NCBI RefSeq assembly: GCF_033060595.1 | Contig: NZ_CP133038.1 | Coordinates: 1,922,001 to 1,986,000 of the forward strand | From: Pyramidobacter sp. YE332 | GTDB taxonomy: Bacteria; Synergistota; Synergistia; Synergistales; Dethiosulfovibrionaceae | Reading direction: 5' to 3' | Length of the DNA stretch: 64,000 nt | Shown here: in pieces, positions 36,997-46,836 of the stretch | Layout of the letters: every line of letters starts with the position of its first letter | Numbering within the stretch: position 1 is the first letter of the stretch | Notes under the pieces: generated by a model | Seen by the model: the letters and a program-made list of their open reading frames with translations, nothing else | Databases searched by the model: none | Told to the model about the DNA's origin: nothing | Program-made: the position numbers and the translations under genes

Positions 36997-38781
36997 ATGT
37001 CTTTCATATCGTACCGAACAACGCCGCTGCTTCTCGCCGCCGCGCTGTGGGCCGTTCCCGCCGGGGCGGTGACCACGGCGCAGCTGGTTTCGCCTTTTTT
37101 CAAGGAAGAAAGCCGGCTCTCCATGAGCTGCGAGAACGTGAAAGCGCTTTTCAACGACGGCGCAAGGCCGCTGGAACGGATTTTCAGCAAAGCGGCGGCC
37201 GCCGCCATGGAACTGGACGAAGATCCCGATTTCCGCGAACTGGTCCTGCACGCCGGCAGCGTCGAAGGCCGCTGGCGCTACGACGTCGGCGCACGGAGCG
37301 TCGGCGCGGGAGTTTTCGCCGTCGAACTGGACGACGGATTTCAGCTGCCCTTCGGGAGCGAAACCTTTCCTCTTCATCTGAACGCGGCGCCTCCGGGGAC
37401 CACGCTTGAGACGTTGGCGGTGGCCGGTTCCACGGAGTCGCCCGTCTATATCGCGCTGCTGACGCGCGGCGGGCAACGCTTCATCGTCGGCGCTTCGGAC
37501 GATTCCACCCTGCTCGAAACGATGGCCGCCGTGCCGGATACCGAGCCGCTGGAGCCGAAGCACGCGCCGGCGCCCATAGGATTTGCCTTTTTCGTGCCGC
37601 CGTCGCAGCTGCCGCTCCTGTTCGGACGGAGAAACCTGCCCGGCAGGTTCCTTAAGGCTCCTTTTGCGTTCGAAGTGGGCATCAGCGACACCGAGCGTTC
37701 GCTGCGCGCCCGGCTGTGGAGCAACGCAAGCGGGACCGGGGCGTTCGAAGCCGCCAATGGCAGCGCCGTTACTCGTCCTGGATACGTGCTCCCTCCCGTT
37801 CAGGAAAAGCCGTTTCTTGTCGGCGGCGGACCGCTGCTGGCGCTGCTGAGCGTTGAAAAACTGCTGCCGAGCGAAGACGCTCTGGACAGCTCGCTGCGCC
37901 AGAAGCTGCTCCCCGCGCTGGAAAATTTCGGTCTGACCATGAGCGATCTGGCGGAAGCGCTGCGCGGCCGCATCACCATCGCCGTATCAGGGAGATCCAG
38001 CGGGCTGCTGGGGTCTTATCCCGGTTTTTACATCCATCTGAGCGGCGCCAACCGGCGCGTCTGCGATCTGCTGCTGGGGCTTCTCCAAAAGCAGACTGAA
38101 TCCCGCGCCGCCGCCAAGACCGAGCCGTTCGCCCAAGGACAGTGGAAAGGACTGCGCCTGTCGAACAATCTGCTCTTTTCCGGCTACGCCGCTTCGTCGC
38201 CGCGGGGCTTCATCGCCGCTTTTCAGGACAGCGCCGAACTGGAACGGACGCCCTCGCCGGCCGACGACATCCGGAACGCGCTGGACAAGCCCGGCTATTT
38301 CGCCTTCAGTTTGGATCTCCCCGCCCTCAGGACCGAGCTGAAAAAACTGATCGACCGGTTCGGTTCGCCGGACATGGACGACGAACGACGCCGCGCCGCC
38401 GAAGAGACCGTCGACGCGATGGACGCTTTCGGCGTCTTCAATATCACCATGACCGGCCTCGACGGCGCCGACGCCGAACTGTTCGTCAGGGAACCCCAGT
38501 TCAGCCGTCTGCTCGACCGGAAAATGCGCGAAGGACGGAGAGCCCCCGCCGACGGAGAAAAGTCCACAGGCCCCGATGCCGCCCCGGAGCAGAGGCAAGA
38601 AGAAGCTCCCGGACCAGACGCCGGCATCAGAGCGCGCTCCGGGCGCCAGGTCCACCGGGTCGTCGGCAACGCCGCCGTGGGATCACCTCTTCGGGTGAGG
38701 CGCGGACATCACGAAACGGTTATGATATTTTCAACGGCGAAAACGTCCCCCCGCGGCGATTGTGGAAATCTTTGCGCCTGA
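36997..38781 (+). CDS. exported protein of unknown function
   Basis: 594 residues, not recognised. The ATG at 36997 has AAAGGAG seven bases upstream and begins a signal peptide (SYRTTPLLLAAALWAVPAGA); the frame is open to 36964, but that extension hides the signal. The mature part is a mix of helix and strand without membrane segments, with several similar blocks (FGLTMSDLAEALRGRITIAV; AFGVFNITMTGLDGADAEL). This recalls beta-sandwich periplasmic proteins of the DUF3352 kind, but that is only a resemblance. The last 70 residues are low-complexity and basic, and might result from a frame error. The gene at 38838 follows. Confidence 0.75.
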   Translation: MSFISYRTTPLLLAAALWAVPAGAVTTAQLVSPFFKEESRLSMSCENVKALFNDGARPLERIFSKAAAAAMELDEDPDFRELVLHAGSVEGRWRYDVGARSVGAGVFAVELDDGFQLPFGSETFPLHLNAAPPGTTLETLAVAGSTESPVYIALLTRGGQRFIVGASDDSTLLETMAAVPDTEPLEPKHAPAPIGFAFFVPPSQLPLLFGRRNLPGRFLKAPFAFEVGISDTERSLRARLWSNASGTGAFEAANGSAVTRPGYVLPPVQEKPFLVGGGPLLALLSVEKLLPSEDALDSSLRQKLLPALENFGLTMSDLAEALRGRITIAVSGRSSGLLGSYPGFYIHLSGANRRVCDLLLGLLQKQTESRAAAKTEPFAQGQWKGLRLSNNLLFSGYAASSPRGFIAAFQDSAELERTPSPADDIRNALDKPGYFAFSLDLPALRTELKKLIDRFGSPDMDDERRRAAEETVDAMDAFGVFNITMTGLDGADAELFVREPQFSRLLDRKMREGRRAPADGEKSTGPDAAPEQRQEEAPGPDAGIRARSGRQVHRVVGNAAVGSPLRVRRGHHETVMIFSTAKTSPRGDCGNLCA

Positions 38782-38837
38782 TGTAATGAACACAAGGGAT
38801 TGATTTTAAATTTTTATTGCAAGAGAGTGACTTTATC

Positions 38838-39953
38838 ATGAAAGAGGCAAGGACCGCCGCGCTGGCCGCGGCGGCGCCCGAGGCCGATCAGGATCCGCCT
38901 CGGCTCCCGGTGCCGGAAATCAGTCCCGAGGGACTGAACCTGAAAGTCGCGATGGATTTGCTGGAGCAGATGCACGATATCCGCCGTCCGCTGGCCGTCG
39001 GCACGGTCTTCAAAGACCCCTCCATGGAATTCGCCCTCAGGAATTTCCAGGTCTACACGACGGCGCGCAATTGTTCGACGAGCGGACCGCCATCCGCGAC
39101 ACGGCCCGGAACGTTCAGCACGTCAAGGAAATCATCGAGGCCTACAACACTTACGCAAGAAAATCTACCCTCGACCAATATATGAACCAGTTCGTCACCA
39201 GCATCATGGTCAACAGCATCGTGCTGCGCGCCAACCGGCTCCACGAGTCTTTCGAGTGGTTTCGCAAGTACGACGCGGAGTACGCCGAGACGCTCAGAGA
39301 GTACAACGCCGCCTACCGCGCTTTTCTCTCCATGGTGAAATCGCTGCGCGGCGGGCAGGGGATTTCCGGCCGCGCCTCCCGCAGCGGCGCGTACCCGAAC
39401 AATTATCTTTTCAACGACGTGCTGCTTTATTCCGGCCTCGCTCAATACGTCAACGTCGACGGCAAACGCGCTCGCAGCGGCATCACTAATCTCGCCCGCA
39501 TCATCGACAATCACGTCATGGCCGTCAGCGACGCCAAGCTGAAAGAATATGAAGAGTCCTTCGCGGAGCTGGATCGGCAGCAAAAAGCCGCCAGGAGTTT
39601 CTACGACAAGGCCGTGGACGCCGTGTCGAAACTGCCCGGCGCCGACGCGCTCGGCACCATAGGCGTGGACGACTCTCAGATCCTCGACAACGTCGATAGA
39701 CTGGCCGCACAGGCGATCGCCGAGATCGTCGTCCTGCGCGACCCCGAACTGACCCCGCTGCGCACGAACAAGAACGTCGCCCCCGACGCCTTCAAGGTCG
39801 CCCCCCTCGTACAGCTCCACCGGCGGCCCCGCATACGCGCGCAAGGTGCGCCGTTCCGTCGAGGAGCTGCGCGCGATCTGGAACGGCATGGTCGGCCGGC
39901 TCGACCAGCAGCACCGCGGCGGCCCCGGCTGGCACAGGATGCACGCCGATTAG
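38838..39953 (+). CDS. uncharacterised helical protein, frame broken twice as sequenced
   Basis: The frame from 38838 (KEARTAALAAAAPEADQDPP) reads to NFQVYTTA and then derails near 39063-39070. A second frame from the TTG at 39071 carries on (LFDERTAIRDTARNVQHVKE) to KNVAPDAFKVAP. There a C6 run (39801-39806), one base too long, shifts it again; with C5 it ends in VGRLDQQHRGGPGWHRMHAD at 39953. The restored protein is about 372 residues, strongly helical, with possible coiled coils at KLKEYEESFAELDRQQKAA. No family was recognised. It sits downstream of the exported protein at 36997, possibly in one transcript. Confidence 0.6.
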
Positions 39954-39989
39954 AAAAGCCGCAAGTTTTTTCGATATATCGCAAAAAAG

Positions 39990-40021
39990 ACGCCGCCTCG
40001 ATCATCGTTTCGAGGCGGCGT
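39990..40021. terminator. bidirectional terminator
   Basis: ACGCCGCCTCGA and its complement pair around an 8-base loop, with A6 before and T4 after, between converging genes. Confidence 0.9.
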
Positions 40022-40059
40022 TTTGTGTTCCACGTGGAACATTGTGCCGGCAAAATTCT

Positions 40060-41094
40060 CTACGATCCGGCGATGTCGGCGGCGAGCGCGCGAACGTCTT
40101 CTTCCCTGGTCGCCCAGCTGGTGCAGAAGCGCACGGCCTCGCGGCGTTCGTCGATTTTCGCCCACGGCGAATAAGCGTACTTCTCGCCGAGTTTTTTCAG
40201 CGCTTCGACGGGAACGATCGGGAACTGCTGGTTCGTCGGCGACTCCATCAAAAATTCCCAGTCCTTGGCGCGGCAGGCGTCGCGGATCAGCATGGCCATA
40301 TCCACGGCGTGGCGGGAAATTTTCAGGTACAGATCGTCCGTAAAGAGCGTTTCGAACTGCACGCCCAGCAGGCGTCCCTTGGCAAGCATGGCGCCGCGCT
40401 GCTTTTCAATATAACGGAAGTCTTCCTTCAGCGCCTCGTTGGCGATGACCAGCGCCTCGCCGAACAGCGCGCCGACTTTGGTGCCGCCGATGTAAAAGGC
40501 GTCGGTCAGGCGGGCGACGTCGGCCAGCGTCAGGTCGTTGCCCGCGGCCGCCAGACCGTAGCCCAGGCGCGCGCCGTCCATGTAAAGGAAAAGATTCTTT
40601 TCGCGGCACAGATCGTGCAGCGCCGTCAGCTCGGCCAGGCTGTAGATCGTGCCCAGCTCGGTCGGGTTGGAGACGTAGACCAGCTTGGGCTGGGCCATGT
40701 GCTCGTGGGTGGCGTCGTCCCAATGGTTTTCGACGACGGCGCGCACCTGGGCGGCCGAGATCTTGCCGTCCGTCCCGGGCACGGCGATCACCTTGTGCCC
40801 GGTCGCCTCCACGGCACCGCTTTCGTGCACGTTGATGTGCCCGGTGTCGGCGCAGACGGCGGCCTGGTGCGGGCGCAGCGCCGCGGCGATCATGACGAAG
40901 TTGGCCTGCGTGCCGCCGACGAGGAAATGCACGCCCGCCTCCGGCGCGGCGCAGGCGGCTCGGATCAGCGCGGCGGCGCGTTCGCAGTGCGCGTCCTCGC
41001 CGTAACCGGGCGTCTGCTCCATGTTGGTGCGGACCAGGGCTTCGAGAAGAGAAGGATGGCAGCCCTCGCTGTAATCGCAGTTGAAACGGATCAT
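40060..41094 (-). CDS. low-specificity threonine aldolase (PLP-dependent)
   Basis: Fold-type I PLP enzyme of the beta-eliminating lyase group that cleaves L-threonine or allo-threonine to glycine and acetaldehyde. The 344 residues include PGYGEDAHCERAA near the start, HFLVGGTQANFVMIAA, YMDGARLGYGL with the PLP-binding Asp, and DAFYIGGTKVGALFGEA with the Schiff-base lysine. The ATG has AAGGAGG seven bases upstream. It probably serves threonine catabolism beside serine dehydratase. Confidence 0.92.
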   Translation of the reverse strand: MIRFNCDYSEGCHPSLLEALVRTNMEQTPGYGEDAHCERAAALIRAACAAPEAGVHFLVGGTQANFVMIAAALRPHQAAVCADTGHINVHESGAVEATGHKVIAVPGTDGKISAAQVRAVVENHWDDATHEHMAQPKLVYVSNPTELGTIYSLAELTALHDLCREKNLFLYMDGARLGYGLAAAGNDLTLADVARLTDAFYIGGTKVGALFGEALVIANEALKEDFRYIEKQRGAMLAKGRLLGVQFETLFTDDLYLKISRHAVDMAMLIRDACRAKDWEFLMESPTNQQFPIVPVEALKKLGEKYAYSPWAKIDERREAVRFCTSWATREEDVRALAADIAGS

Positions 41095-41197
41095 ATCGGT
41101 TCCTCCTTGCGCGGAGAAAATTTTGTTCCGAATCCCAAAAGAGCCGCCCGACGCGCGGCGTCGAACGGCTCGGAAAGCGCGGCGGGGCGCGCGGGAA

Positions 41198-42133
41198 TTA
41201 CTTTTTGAGGCTGTCGGCGAAGACGACGGCGGCGGCCACGGAAAGCAGCTTGGTACGGGGCGAATCGGCGCGGCTGGTGAGCACGATGGGAGCGGCGGCG
41301 CCGATGATCAGGCCGGCCGTTTCGTTCTCGGAGAAATAAACGATGGCCTTGAACAGGGCGTTGCCGGCCTCGATGTTGGGCGCGAGCAGGATGTCGGCTT
41401 TGCCGGCCACGGGCGAGTCGATGCCCTTGATCTGGGCGGACTTTTCGCTGACGGCGTTGTCGAGGGCGAAGGGGCCGTCGACGATGCAGCCCTTGATCTG
41501 CTTGCGGTTGTTCATGGCCGTCAAAGCGGCGGCGTCGAGCGTGGCGGGCATGTCGGGGTTGACTTCCTCGACCGCGGCCAGACAGGCGACCTTGGGGCAC
41601 TCGATGCCGAAGGAATGGGCCAGCTGGACGGCGTTGCGGATGATGTCGGCCTTCTGGGCCACGTCGGGATACATGTTGAAAGCGGCGTCGGTGACGAAGA
41701 ACAGATGGTCGTAGCCCTTGATGTGGTGGAAGAAGCAGTGGGAGATCGTGTTCTTGCCGCGGCGCAGGCCCACTTCCTTGTTCAGCATGCCGCGCAGGAA
41801 GTTGGCGGTGTGCAGCTGCCCCTTCATGTAGATGTCGGCCTTGCCGGAGGAAACTTCGGTGACGGCCTTGATCGCCATTTCCGCCTCGCTGGCGGAGCAC
41901 TCGATCACGTTGTAGTCGGCCAGATCGGCGCCGGCGGCCTTTGCGGCGGCCTCGATCTTGGCGCGCTCGCCGGTGAGGGTGAACCTGGCGATGCCGGCCT
42001 TGCGGGCGTCTTCCATGGCCTCGAACAGGCCGGGATCGTCGGCTTTGGCGACGGCGATGCATTTGGGACCTTTGGCGGCGGTGATCTGCTTGGCGTAATC
42101 CAGAAGCGCGCTCAGACTGCGAAGCTGTTCCAT
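41198..42133 (-). CDS. phosphate acyltransferase (phosphate butyryl/acetyltransferase)
   Basis: 311 residues of the Pta/Ptb family, which exchanges acyl-CoA and acyl phosphate; with a kinase it yields ATP in fermentation. The core motifs IYMKGQLHTANFLRGML, HCFFHHIKGYDHLFFVTDAA, GPFALDNAVS and DILLAPNIEAGNALFKAI are of the butyryltransferase (Ptb) type. The frame is open to 42277, but the ATG at 42133 has AAGGAGG. No acyl kinase is adjacent, so the acyl group is open. A gap of 103 bases separates it from the threonine aldolase gene. Confidence 0.88.
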   Translation of the reverse strand: MEQLRSLSALLDYAKQITAAKGPKCIAVAKADDPGLFEAMEDARKAGIARFTLTGERAKIEAAAKAAGADLADYNVIECSASEAEMAIKAVTEVSSGKADIYMKGQLHTANFLRGMLNKEVGLRRGKNTISHCFFHHIKGYDHLFFVTDAAFNMYPDVAQKADIIRNAVQLAHSFGIECPKVACLAAVEEVNPDMPATLDAAALTAMNNRKQIKGCIVDGPFALDNAVSEKSAQIKGIDSPVAGKADILLAPNIEAGNALFKAIVYFSENETAGLIIGAAAPIVLTSRADSPRTKLLSVAAAVVFADSLKK

Positions 42134-42199
42134 AAAAAATTCCTCCTTGGATGATTTGCGCCACAGGAGAAAAGACCTCCAGCGCGATTTTATGCCTTG

Positions 42200-42205
42200 A
42201 TTATA
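42200..42205 (-). promoter_or_regulatory. -10 element upstream of the phosphate acyltransferase gene
   Basis: TGTATAAT on the minus strand about 67 bases before the start codon. The -35 at 17 bases (TTTCAA) is poor. Confidence 0.5.
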
Positions 42206-42367
42206 CACTCGGCGGCAAAAGATTGAAAGGCGAAAGTCAAAATCATTCCCTCGACGGTCTGCCGCAAAAAATTCCATATTGTGCGTTTCGCCATGTTCTT
42301 TCCCGCCGATTCTGCTAAACTACAAAGGTGTTTTCCAAATTCAACGCTACCGAAAGGACTGATCGCT

Positions 42368-44269
42368 TTGAAATTTCTGCTTCTGATCGCCGCTCTGCTG
42401 ACGCTTGCCTCGAGCGCCGGCGCCGCCCAGCGCCCGCCGCTGATCCCCGTCGAGGATTTTTTCCGCCTGCCGGACAAGGCGCGCTTCACGATCGCGCCGG
42501 ACGGGCTCCATTACGCCTGGCTGGCCCCTTGGAAAGGCCGCATGAACGTCTACGTCGCCGCCGTCGACGCGCTCAGCTCGGGCGAAGGCACGCGCGTCAC
42601 CTCCGCCACCGAGCGCGACATCGCCGGCTACGGCTGGGTCAGCAACGACCGCCTCGTCTACATGCAGGACAAGGGCGGCGACGAGAACCACCACATTTAC
42701 TCCGTCGCCAGGGACGGCTCCGACGTCAGGGACATGACGCCGTTCGACGGCGTCAAAAGCGGCATCGTCGACCAGCTCGAGGAGGACGACGAGCACATCC
42801 TCATCGAGATGAACAAACGCGACCGCCGCGTCTTCGACGTCTACCGCCTGAACGTGCTCACCGGCGCGCTCGAACTGATCGCCGAAAATCCCGGCACGAT
42901 CGTGGGCTGGGGCACCGACCACGACGGCAAACTGCGCCTCGCCACCGAATACGTGGGCACCACGACGCGACTGCTTTATCGCGACAGCGAGGATTCGCCG
43001 TGGAAAACGCTGTTCGAGACCGATTTTCGCGACAGCGTCTCGCCCCAGGTCTTCACGGCCGACAACAAACGCCTCTACATCATTTCCGACATCGGCCGCG
43101 ACAAGGGCGCGCTGTTCGAGTACGATCCCGCCGCCGGCACGCAGAAACTGATCTACGAAAACGGCGAAGCCGGCGTCGGCGGCATCATCTGGTCCAACCT
43201 GCACAAAAAACTGCTCGGAGCCACCTACTACACCGACAAGCTGCACCGCGTCTACTTCGACACGGAAGCCGAGGCCTTTTACAACGCGCTTCAGGCGCGG
43301 TTCCCCGGCCTGCGCGTCGGCGTCAGCGACATGTCGAGAGACGAAAAACGCCTGTTCGTCGCCGTCGGTTCGGACCGCGTGCCCGGACGGCTGTATTACT
43401 ACGACAAGGACCAGCCCGGCGCCTTTACGCAGGTCACCGATTTCTACCCGTGGCTCAAGGAAGAACATCTCGCCGAGATGAAACCGATCAGCTACGCCGC
43501 CCGCGACGGCCTGACCATCCACGGTTACCTGACGCTGCCCGTCGGCGTGGAAGCGAAAAATCTGCCCGCGATCGTCGTCGTCCACGGCGGCCCCGAAGCC
43601 CGCGACACCTGGGGCTACGACACCGAAGCCCAGCTCCTCGCCAACCGCGGCCTGGCCGTGCTGCAGGTCAATTACCGCGTTTCCACCGGCTACGGCAAAG
43701 CCTTCTGGGAAGCCGGCTTCAAACAGTGGGGACTGAAACAGCAGGACGACATCAGCGACGGCGTCGCATGGCTGATCGATCAGGGCATCGCCGATCCCAA
43801 GCGCATCGCCATTTACGGCGGCTCCTACGGCGGCTACGCGACGCTGATGGGGCTGATCAAGACGCCGGAACTCTACGCCTGCGGCGTCGATTACGTGGGC
43901 GTCAGCAACATCTTCACGCTTTTCCAGTCCATCCCCGAATACTGGAAGCCGCTGCTCGAACAGATGTACGAAACCATCGGCCATCCCGAAAAGGACAAAG
44001 CCCAGTTCGAAGCCACCTCGCCCGCGCTCCACGCCGACAAAATCAAAGCGCCGCTGTTCGTCGCCCAGGGCGCCAACGATCCCCGCGTCGTCAAGGCGCA
44101 GTCCGACGCCATGGTCGAGGCCATGCGCCGCCGCGGCGTGAAAGTGCAGTACATGGTCAAGGACAACGAAGGCCACGGCTTCCACAACGAGGAAAACCGC
44201 TTCGACTTCTACCGCGCCATGGACGCGTTCCTCACCGAGCATCTGGGACTCGGCCGCGACGGCGAATAA
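42368..44269 (+). CDS. secreted S9-family prolyl oligopeptidase/acylaminoacyl peptidase
   Basis: Serine peptidase of 633 residues. A signal peptide (KFLLLIAALLTLASSAGAA) is followed by a beta-propeller domain (about 30-390, with repeated D-G and Y-D motifs) and a C-terminal alpha/beta hydrolase. The catalytic Ser is in GGSYGGYATL (about residue 486), Asp in GANDPRV (about 571) and His in NEGHGFH (about 603). The frame is open to 42281, but a TTG at 42368 with AAAGGA upstream starts the signal peptide. It probably degrades peptides in the periplasm, feeding the amino-acid fermentation genes nearby. Confidence 0.93.
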   Translation: MKFLLLIAALLTLASSAGAAQRPPLIPVEDFFRLPDKARFTIAPDGLHYAWLAPWKGRMNVYVAAVDALSSGEGTRVTSATERDIAGYGWVSNDRLVYMQDKGGDENHHIYSVARDGSDVRDMTPFDGVKSGIVDQLEEDDEHILIEMNKRDRRVFDVYRLNVLTGALELIAENPGTIVGWGTDHDGKLRLATEYVGTTTRLLYRDSEDSPWKTLFETDFRDSVSPQVFTADNKRLYIISDIGRDKGALFEYDPAAGTQKLIYENGEAGVGGIIWSNLHKKLLGATYYTDKLHRVYFDTEAEAFYNALQARFPGLRVGVSDMSRDEKRLFVAVGSDRVPGRLYYYDKDQPGAFTQVTDFYPWLKEEHLAEMKPISYAARDGLTIHGYLTLPVGVEAKNLPAIVVVHGGPEARDTWGYDTEAQLLANRGLAVLQVNYRVSTGYGKAFWEAGFKQWGLKQQDDISDGVAWLIDQGIADPKRIAIYGGSYGGYATLMGLIKTPELYACGVDYVGVSNIFTLFQSIPEYWKPLLEQMYETIGHPEKDKAQFEATSPALHADKIKAPLFVAQGANDPRVVKAQSDAMVEAMRRRGVKVQYMVKDNEGHGFHNEENRFDFYRAMDAFLTEHLGLGRDGE

Positions 44270-44290
44270 TCCGTCACCCCGCAACAAAAA

Positions 44291-44328
44291 GATCGTCCTG
44301 TCCGCAAATTGGCACGGACAGGACGATC
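44291..44328. terminator. hairpin after the S9 peptidase gene
   Basis: A perfect 14-bp stem (GATCGTCCTGTCCG) with a 10-base loop. Confidence 0.75.
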
Positions 44329-44337
44329 CCTTGAACG

Positions 44338-44381
44338 AAAAAATCCATCCCGATGTTTTCAGACATCGGGATGGATTTTTT
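44338..44381 (-). terminator. intrinsic terminator of the rpmH-jag operon
   Basis: A 19-bp stem with a 6-base loop, A6 on one side and T6 on the other, directly after the jag stop on the minus strand. It can also act on the plus strand. Confidence 0.9.
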
Positions 44382-44383
44382 CG

Positions 44384-45214
44384 TTACTCTGCGTTGTCGT
44401 CCGCGGACGCCTGAGACGCTCCGCCCGACGATGCGTCCGAACGGTGAGAGCGGCGGCGACGGGGCCGGCGGCTGCCGGAGCGCTCACCGCGCTGGCGGTC
44501 GGGACGTTCGCGCCGCTCCTCGTCCTCGTAACGACGCTCGGGACGCCCGCCGCTGATCAGGCGGACGGCCACTTTGCGGCCGGGCTCGACGCCGATGGAA
44601 TGAGTTTCCACGTTGGCGCTTTCGCGCAGGGTCAGGTGGACGATGCGGCGCTCCCAGCTGGACATGGGCTGAAGGTACACGGTGCGCCGCGTCTTCATGG
44701 CTTCCTTGGCGGCGTCCATGGCGATGCGCTCCAGATCCTTCTCGCGCTTGCGACGGAACCCTTCGCAGTCGATGCGCACGTGAGGCACGGGGCCGTCGTT
44801 GCGGGCCATCAGGTTGACGATGTAATCGAGGGCTTTCAGCCCCTCGCCCTGACGGCCGGCCAGCAGGATGCGGCTGTCGGGGCCGGAGAGGTTAACCGAG
44901 CCGTCGGACTGGACGTTGACTTCGAGGTCAAGCCCCGCCGCCTTCAGGACTCTTTCAAGCAAAACGACAAATCCGCCGTCCGCTTCGGCCGCTTTCGCCG
45001 GTCCCGCCGCGGGGGCGGCGGGGCGGCGCGCTTCGACCTTCAGCTTGCGGCCGAAAAGCCCGAAGAGTTTTTTCTCTTCGCCGACGACGGTGAGGAGCAC
45101 ATCTTCCCTGGCGATGTTCCAACGAGACGCGGCGCGGTCGCGCGCCTCGTCTTCCGAGGAAACTTCCAGCACCAGCACTTCGTCGTCCTGAGTCTTCAGA
45201 ATGTTTTCTTCCAT
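44384..45214 (-). CDS. jag: RNA-binding protein Jag/KhpB (KH and R3H domains)
   Basis: 276 residues. A Jag_N domain (about 10-60; ARDRAASRWNIAREDVLL and KKLFGLFGRK) is followed by a KH domain (about 95-155; GRQGEGLKALDYIVNLM) and an R3H domain with MSSWERRIVHLTL. The tail is Arg/Ser/Gly-rich and disordered. Jag proteins bind small RNAs and mRNAs and influence division and cell-wall synthesis. Its place after yidC is conserved in many phyla. Confidence 0.93.
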   Translation of the reverse strand: MEENILKTQDDEVLVLEVSSEDEARDRAASRWNIAREDVLLTVVGEEKKLFGLFGRKLKVEARRPAAPAAGPAKAAEADGGFVVLLERVLKAAGLDLEVNVQSDGSVNLSGPDSRILLAGRQGEGLKALDYIVNLMARNDGPVPHVRIDCEGFRRKREKDLERIAMDAAKEAMKTRRTVYLQPMSSWERRIVHLTLRESANVETHSIGVEPGRKVAVRLISGGRPERRYEDEERRERPDRQRGERSGSRRPRRRRSHRSDASSGGASQASADDNAE

Positions 45215-45243
45215 AGTGCGGGAACCTCCTTCGACGTCAGGCT

Positions 45244-46176
45244 TTACTTACGCCGTTTGGGGATGAAGTCGCTGAAATCATCGTAAGCTTCACCGCTCTG
45301 CACGGCAGCGGAGGGGATTTCCCCGAGCTCGCGCCGGGGAGCCGGGCGGTTCTCTTTGACGGGACGGCGCGTAAAGACGGCTTTCTGAGCGGGCGCTTCG
45401 CCCTCGCGGGGCTTGTCCTTGAACAGGACGGGCTTCTCCTCTTTGGCCACCTTGCGCACCGTGAACCACTGCTGGATCACGGCGAACAGCGAGGACAGCA
45501 TCCAGTAAAGGAGCAGCCCGCCGGGCATGGAAAGGCAGATGAACCCCATAAAGATGGGCATGACGACGTTCATCGTCGCCATCTGCGGATTGCCCTGCGC
45601 GCTGAGCTTCTGCTGATACCAGGTCAAAAAGACGATGAACAGCAACAGGAACGTGATCGGCAGCCAGACGCCGACGGCGGAAAGTCCTGCGGGATTGGTG
45701 CCGACGGCGCGGCACGTGTCCATGAAGCCGGCCGTCAGAGGATCGCCGCTGAAACCGACCGCCTTGGCAATCGAGGAGAGCACCGTGCCGGCCAGAGGCA
45801 CGCCGCAGAAAGTGGACTCGCCGAACTGGGCGCTGGCGTCGCGCAGCACGTTGAACAGCAGGATCAGGATCGGCAGCTGGATGATCAGCGGCAGACAGCC
45901 CGAAGCCGGATTGACCTTGTTCTCCTTGTAGAGCGCCATCGTTTCGCGGCTGAGGGTATCGCGGTCATTGGCGTATTTTTCCTGAAGCACCTTGAGACGA
46001 GGCTGAAGACGCTGCATCTGCTGCATGCTGCGCATCTGCTTGGCGTTCAGCGGATGCAGCGCCAGGCGGACGATCACCGTCAGGGCGACGATAGCCCAGC
46101 CCCAGTTGCCGGTCATGCTGTAAAGGAAGTTCAAAAACTGAAAGAGATAATCACTCAGAGCTTTCCACAAAATCAA
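45244..46176 (-). CDS. yidC: membrane protein insertase YidC
   Basis: 310 residues, of the short type without the large periplasmic P1 domain. The first segment is followed by GWAIVALTVIVRLALHPLNAK, the core helix with the conserved Arg in the substrate groove. MRSMQQMQRLQPRLKVLQEKY, LPLIIQLPILILLFNVL and the later helices (FMGFICLSMPGGLLLYWMLSS) complete the five-helix fold. The basic C-terminal tail may bind ribosomes. It follows yidD with a 1-base gap. Confidence 0.96.
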   Translation of the reverse strand: MILWKALSDYLFQFLNFLYSMTGNWGWAIVALTVIVRLALHPLNAKQMRSMQQMQRLQPRLKVLQEKYANDRDTLSRETMALYKENKVNPASGCLPLIIQLPILILLFNVLRDASAQFGESTFCGVPLAGTVLSSIAKAVGFSGDPLTAGFMDTCRAVGTNPAGLSAVGVWLPITFLLLFIVFLTWYQQKLSAQGNPQMATMNVVMPIFMGFICLSMPGGLLLYWMLSSLFAVIQQWFTVRKVAKEEKPVLFKDKPREGEAPAQKAVFTRRPVKENRPAPRRELGEIPSAAVQSGEAYDDFSDFIPKRRK

Positions 46177-46177
46177 G

Positions 46178-46480
46178 TCACCTTCTCAGTAAATTTGTGA
46201 ACCACGGAAAGAACCTGGAGCTTTTTTTCCGCGCCGGCGGCACCGGATCGAAACCGCCCTCGCTCCAGGGGCCGCAGCGGAGCAGCCGCCAGACGGCGAG
46301 CGCCAGCCCTTTCACGGGACCGTGGACTTTCAGCGCCTCGACGGCGTAACTTGAACAGCTGGGATAAAAACGGCAGTGATGGCCCAGCAGCGGCGAGATC
46401 CAGCGCTTGTAGCCGCGGATCGGCAGCACCAGGAGCCAGACGAAGAACCTACTGATACCAGATCGCACCGGGCCAGTCAT
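46178..46480 (-). CDS. yidD: membrane protein insertion efficiency factor YidD
   Basis: 100 residues with the family motif [17 protein letters not shown], then [16 protein letters not shown]. The N-terminus is amphipathic ([16 protein letters not shown]) and associates with the inner membrane. It overlaps rnpA by 32 bases and is next to yidC, with which it acts. Confidence 0.95.
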   Translation of the reverse strand: MTGPVRSGISRFFVWLLVLPIRGYKRWISPLLGHHCRFYPSCSSYAVEALKVHGPVKGLALAVWRLLRCGPWSEGGFDPVPPARKKSSRFFPWFTNLLRR

Positions 46481-46826
46481 CTTTCATAAAGCCTCTGCGC
46501 TTCAACAAAGCGCCAAGATCGGCATACACCTCGTCGGCTTTCGCCCGAAGCCCCTGCTCGTTCAGCATGCAGGCGAACCACCAGCCCTCTTTCATCCAGG
46601 GATGGAGACGGCGCAGCGATTCTTTGAGCATGCGGCGGCCGCGGTTGCGCAGGTGCGCCTTGGCGACCTTTCTGCCGACCGCCATGGCGAAGCGCGTTTT
46701 GCCGTCGGGCGCCTTAACAAACAACAACCGCACCAGCCTGCCTTTTAAACGACTGCCGGTGCGGAATAGTGTGTCGTATTCCCAGCCCTGTTTAAGCCGT
46801 AATGAAGCGGGATATGGGAAGACCAA
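46449..46826 (-). CDS. rnpA: ribonuclease P protein component
   Basis: 125 residues. It binds RNase P RNA and pre-tRNA leaders. The basic helix [18 protein letters not shown] holds the RNR signature, and [21 protein letters not shown] is the central strand region. The start is TTG ([10 protein letters not shown]) with no clear ribosome site. It is placed 10 bases after rpmH, so translation is probably coupled. Its RNA partner is at 16.3 kb. Confidence 0.94.
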   Translation of the reverse strand: MVFPYPASLRLKQGWEYDTLFRTGSRLKGRLVRLLFVKAPDGKTRFAMAVGRKVAKAHLRNRGRRMLKESLRRLHPWMKEGWWFACMLNEQGLRAKADEVYADLGALLKRRGFMKDDWPGAIWYQ

Positions 46827-46836
46827 GGCTTGCGGA

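Noticed and set aside
40042-41208. Plus-strand frame of 388 codons opposite the threonine aldolase gene
   Set aside because: Shadow of the aldolase gene, whose PLP motifs and ribosome site are clear.
42328-44334. Two frames of about 650 codons overlapping the S9 peptidase gene on both strands
   Set aside because: The peptidase frame holds the full catalytic triad and signal peptide; the others are low-complexity shadows.
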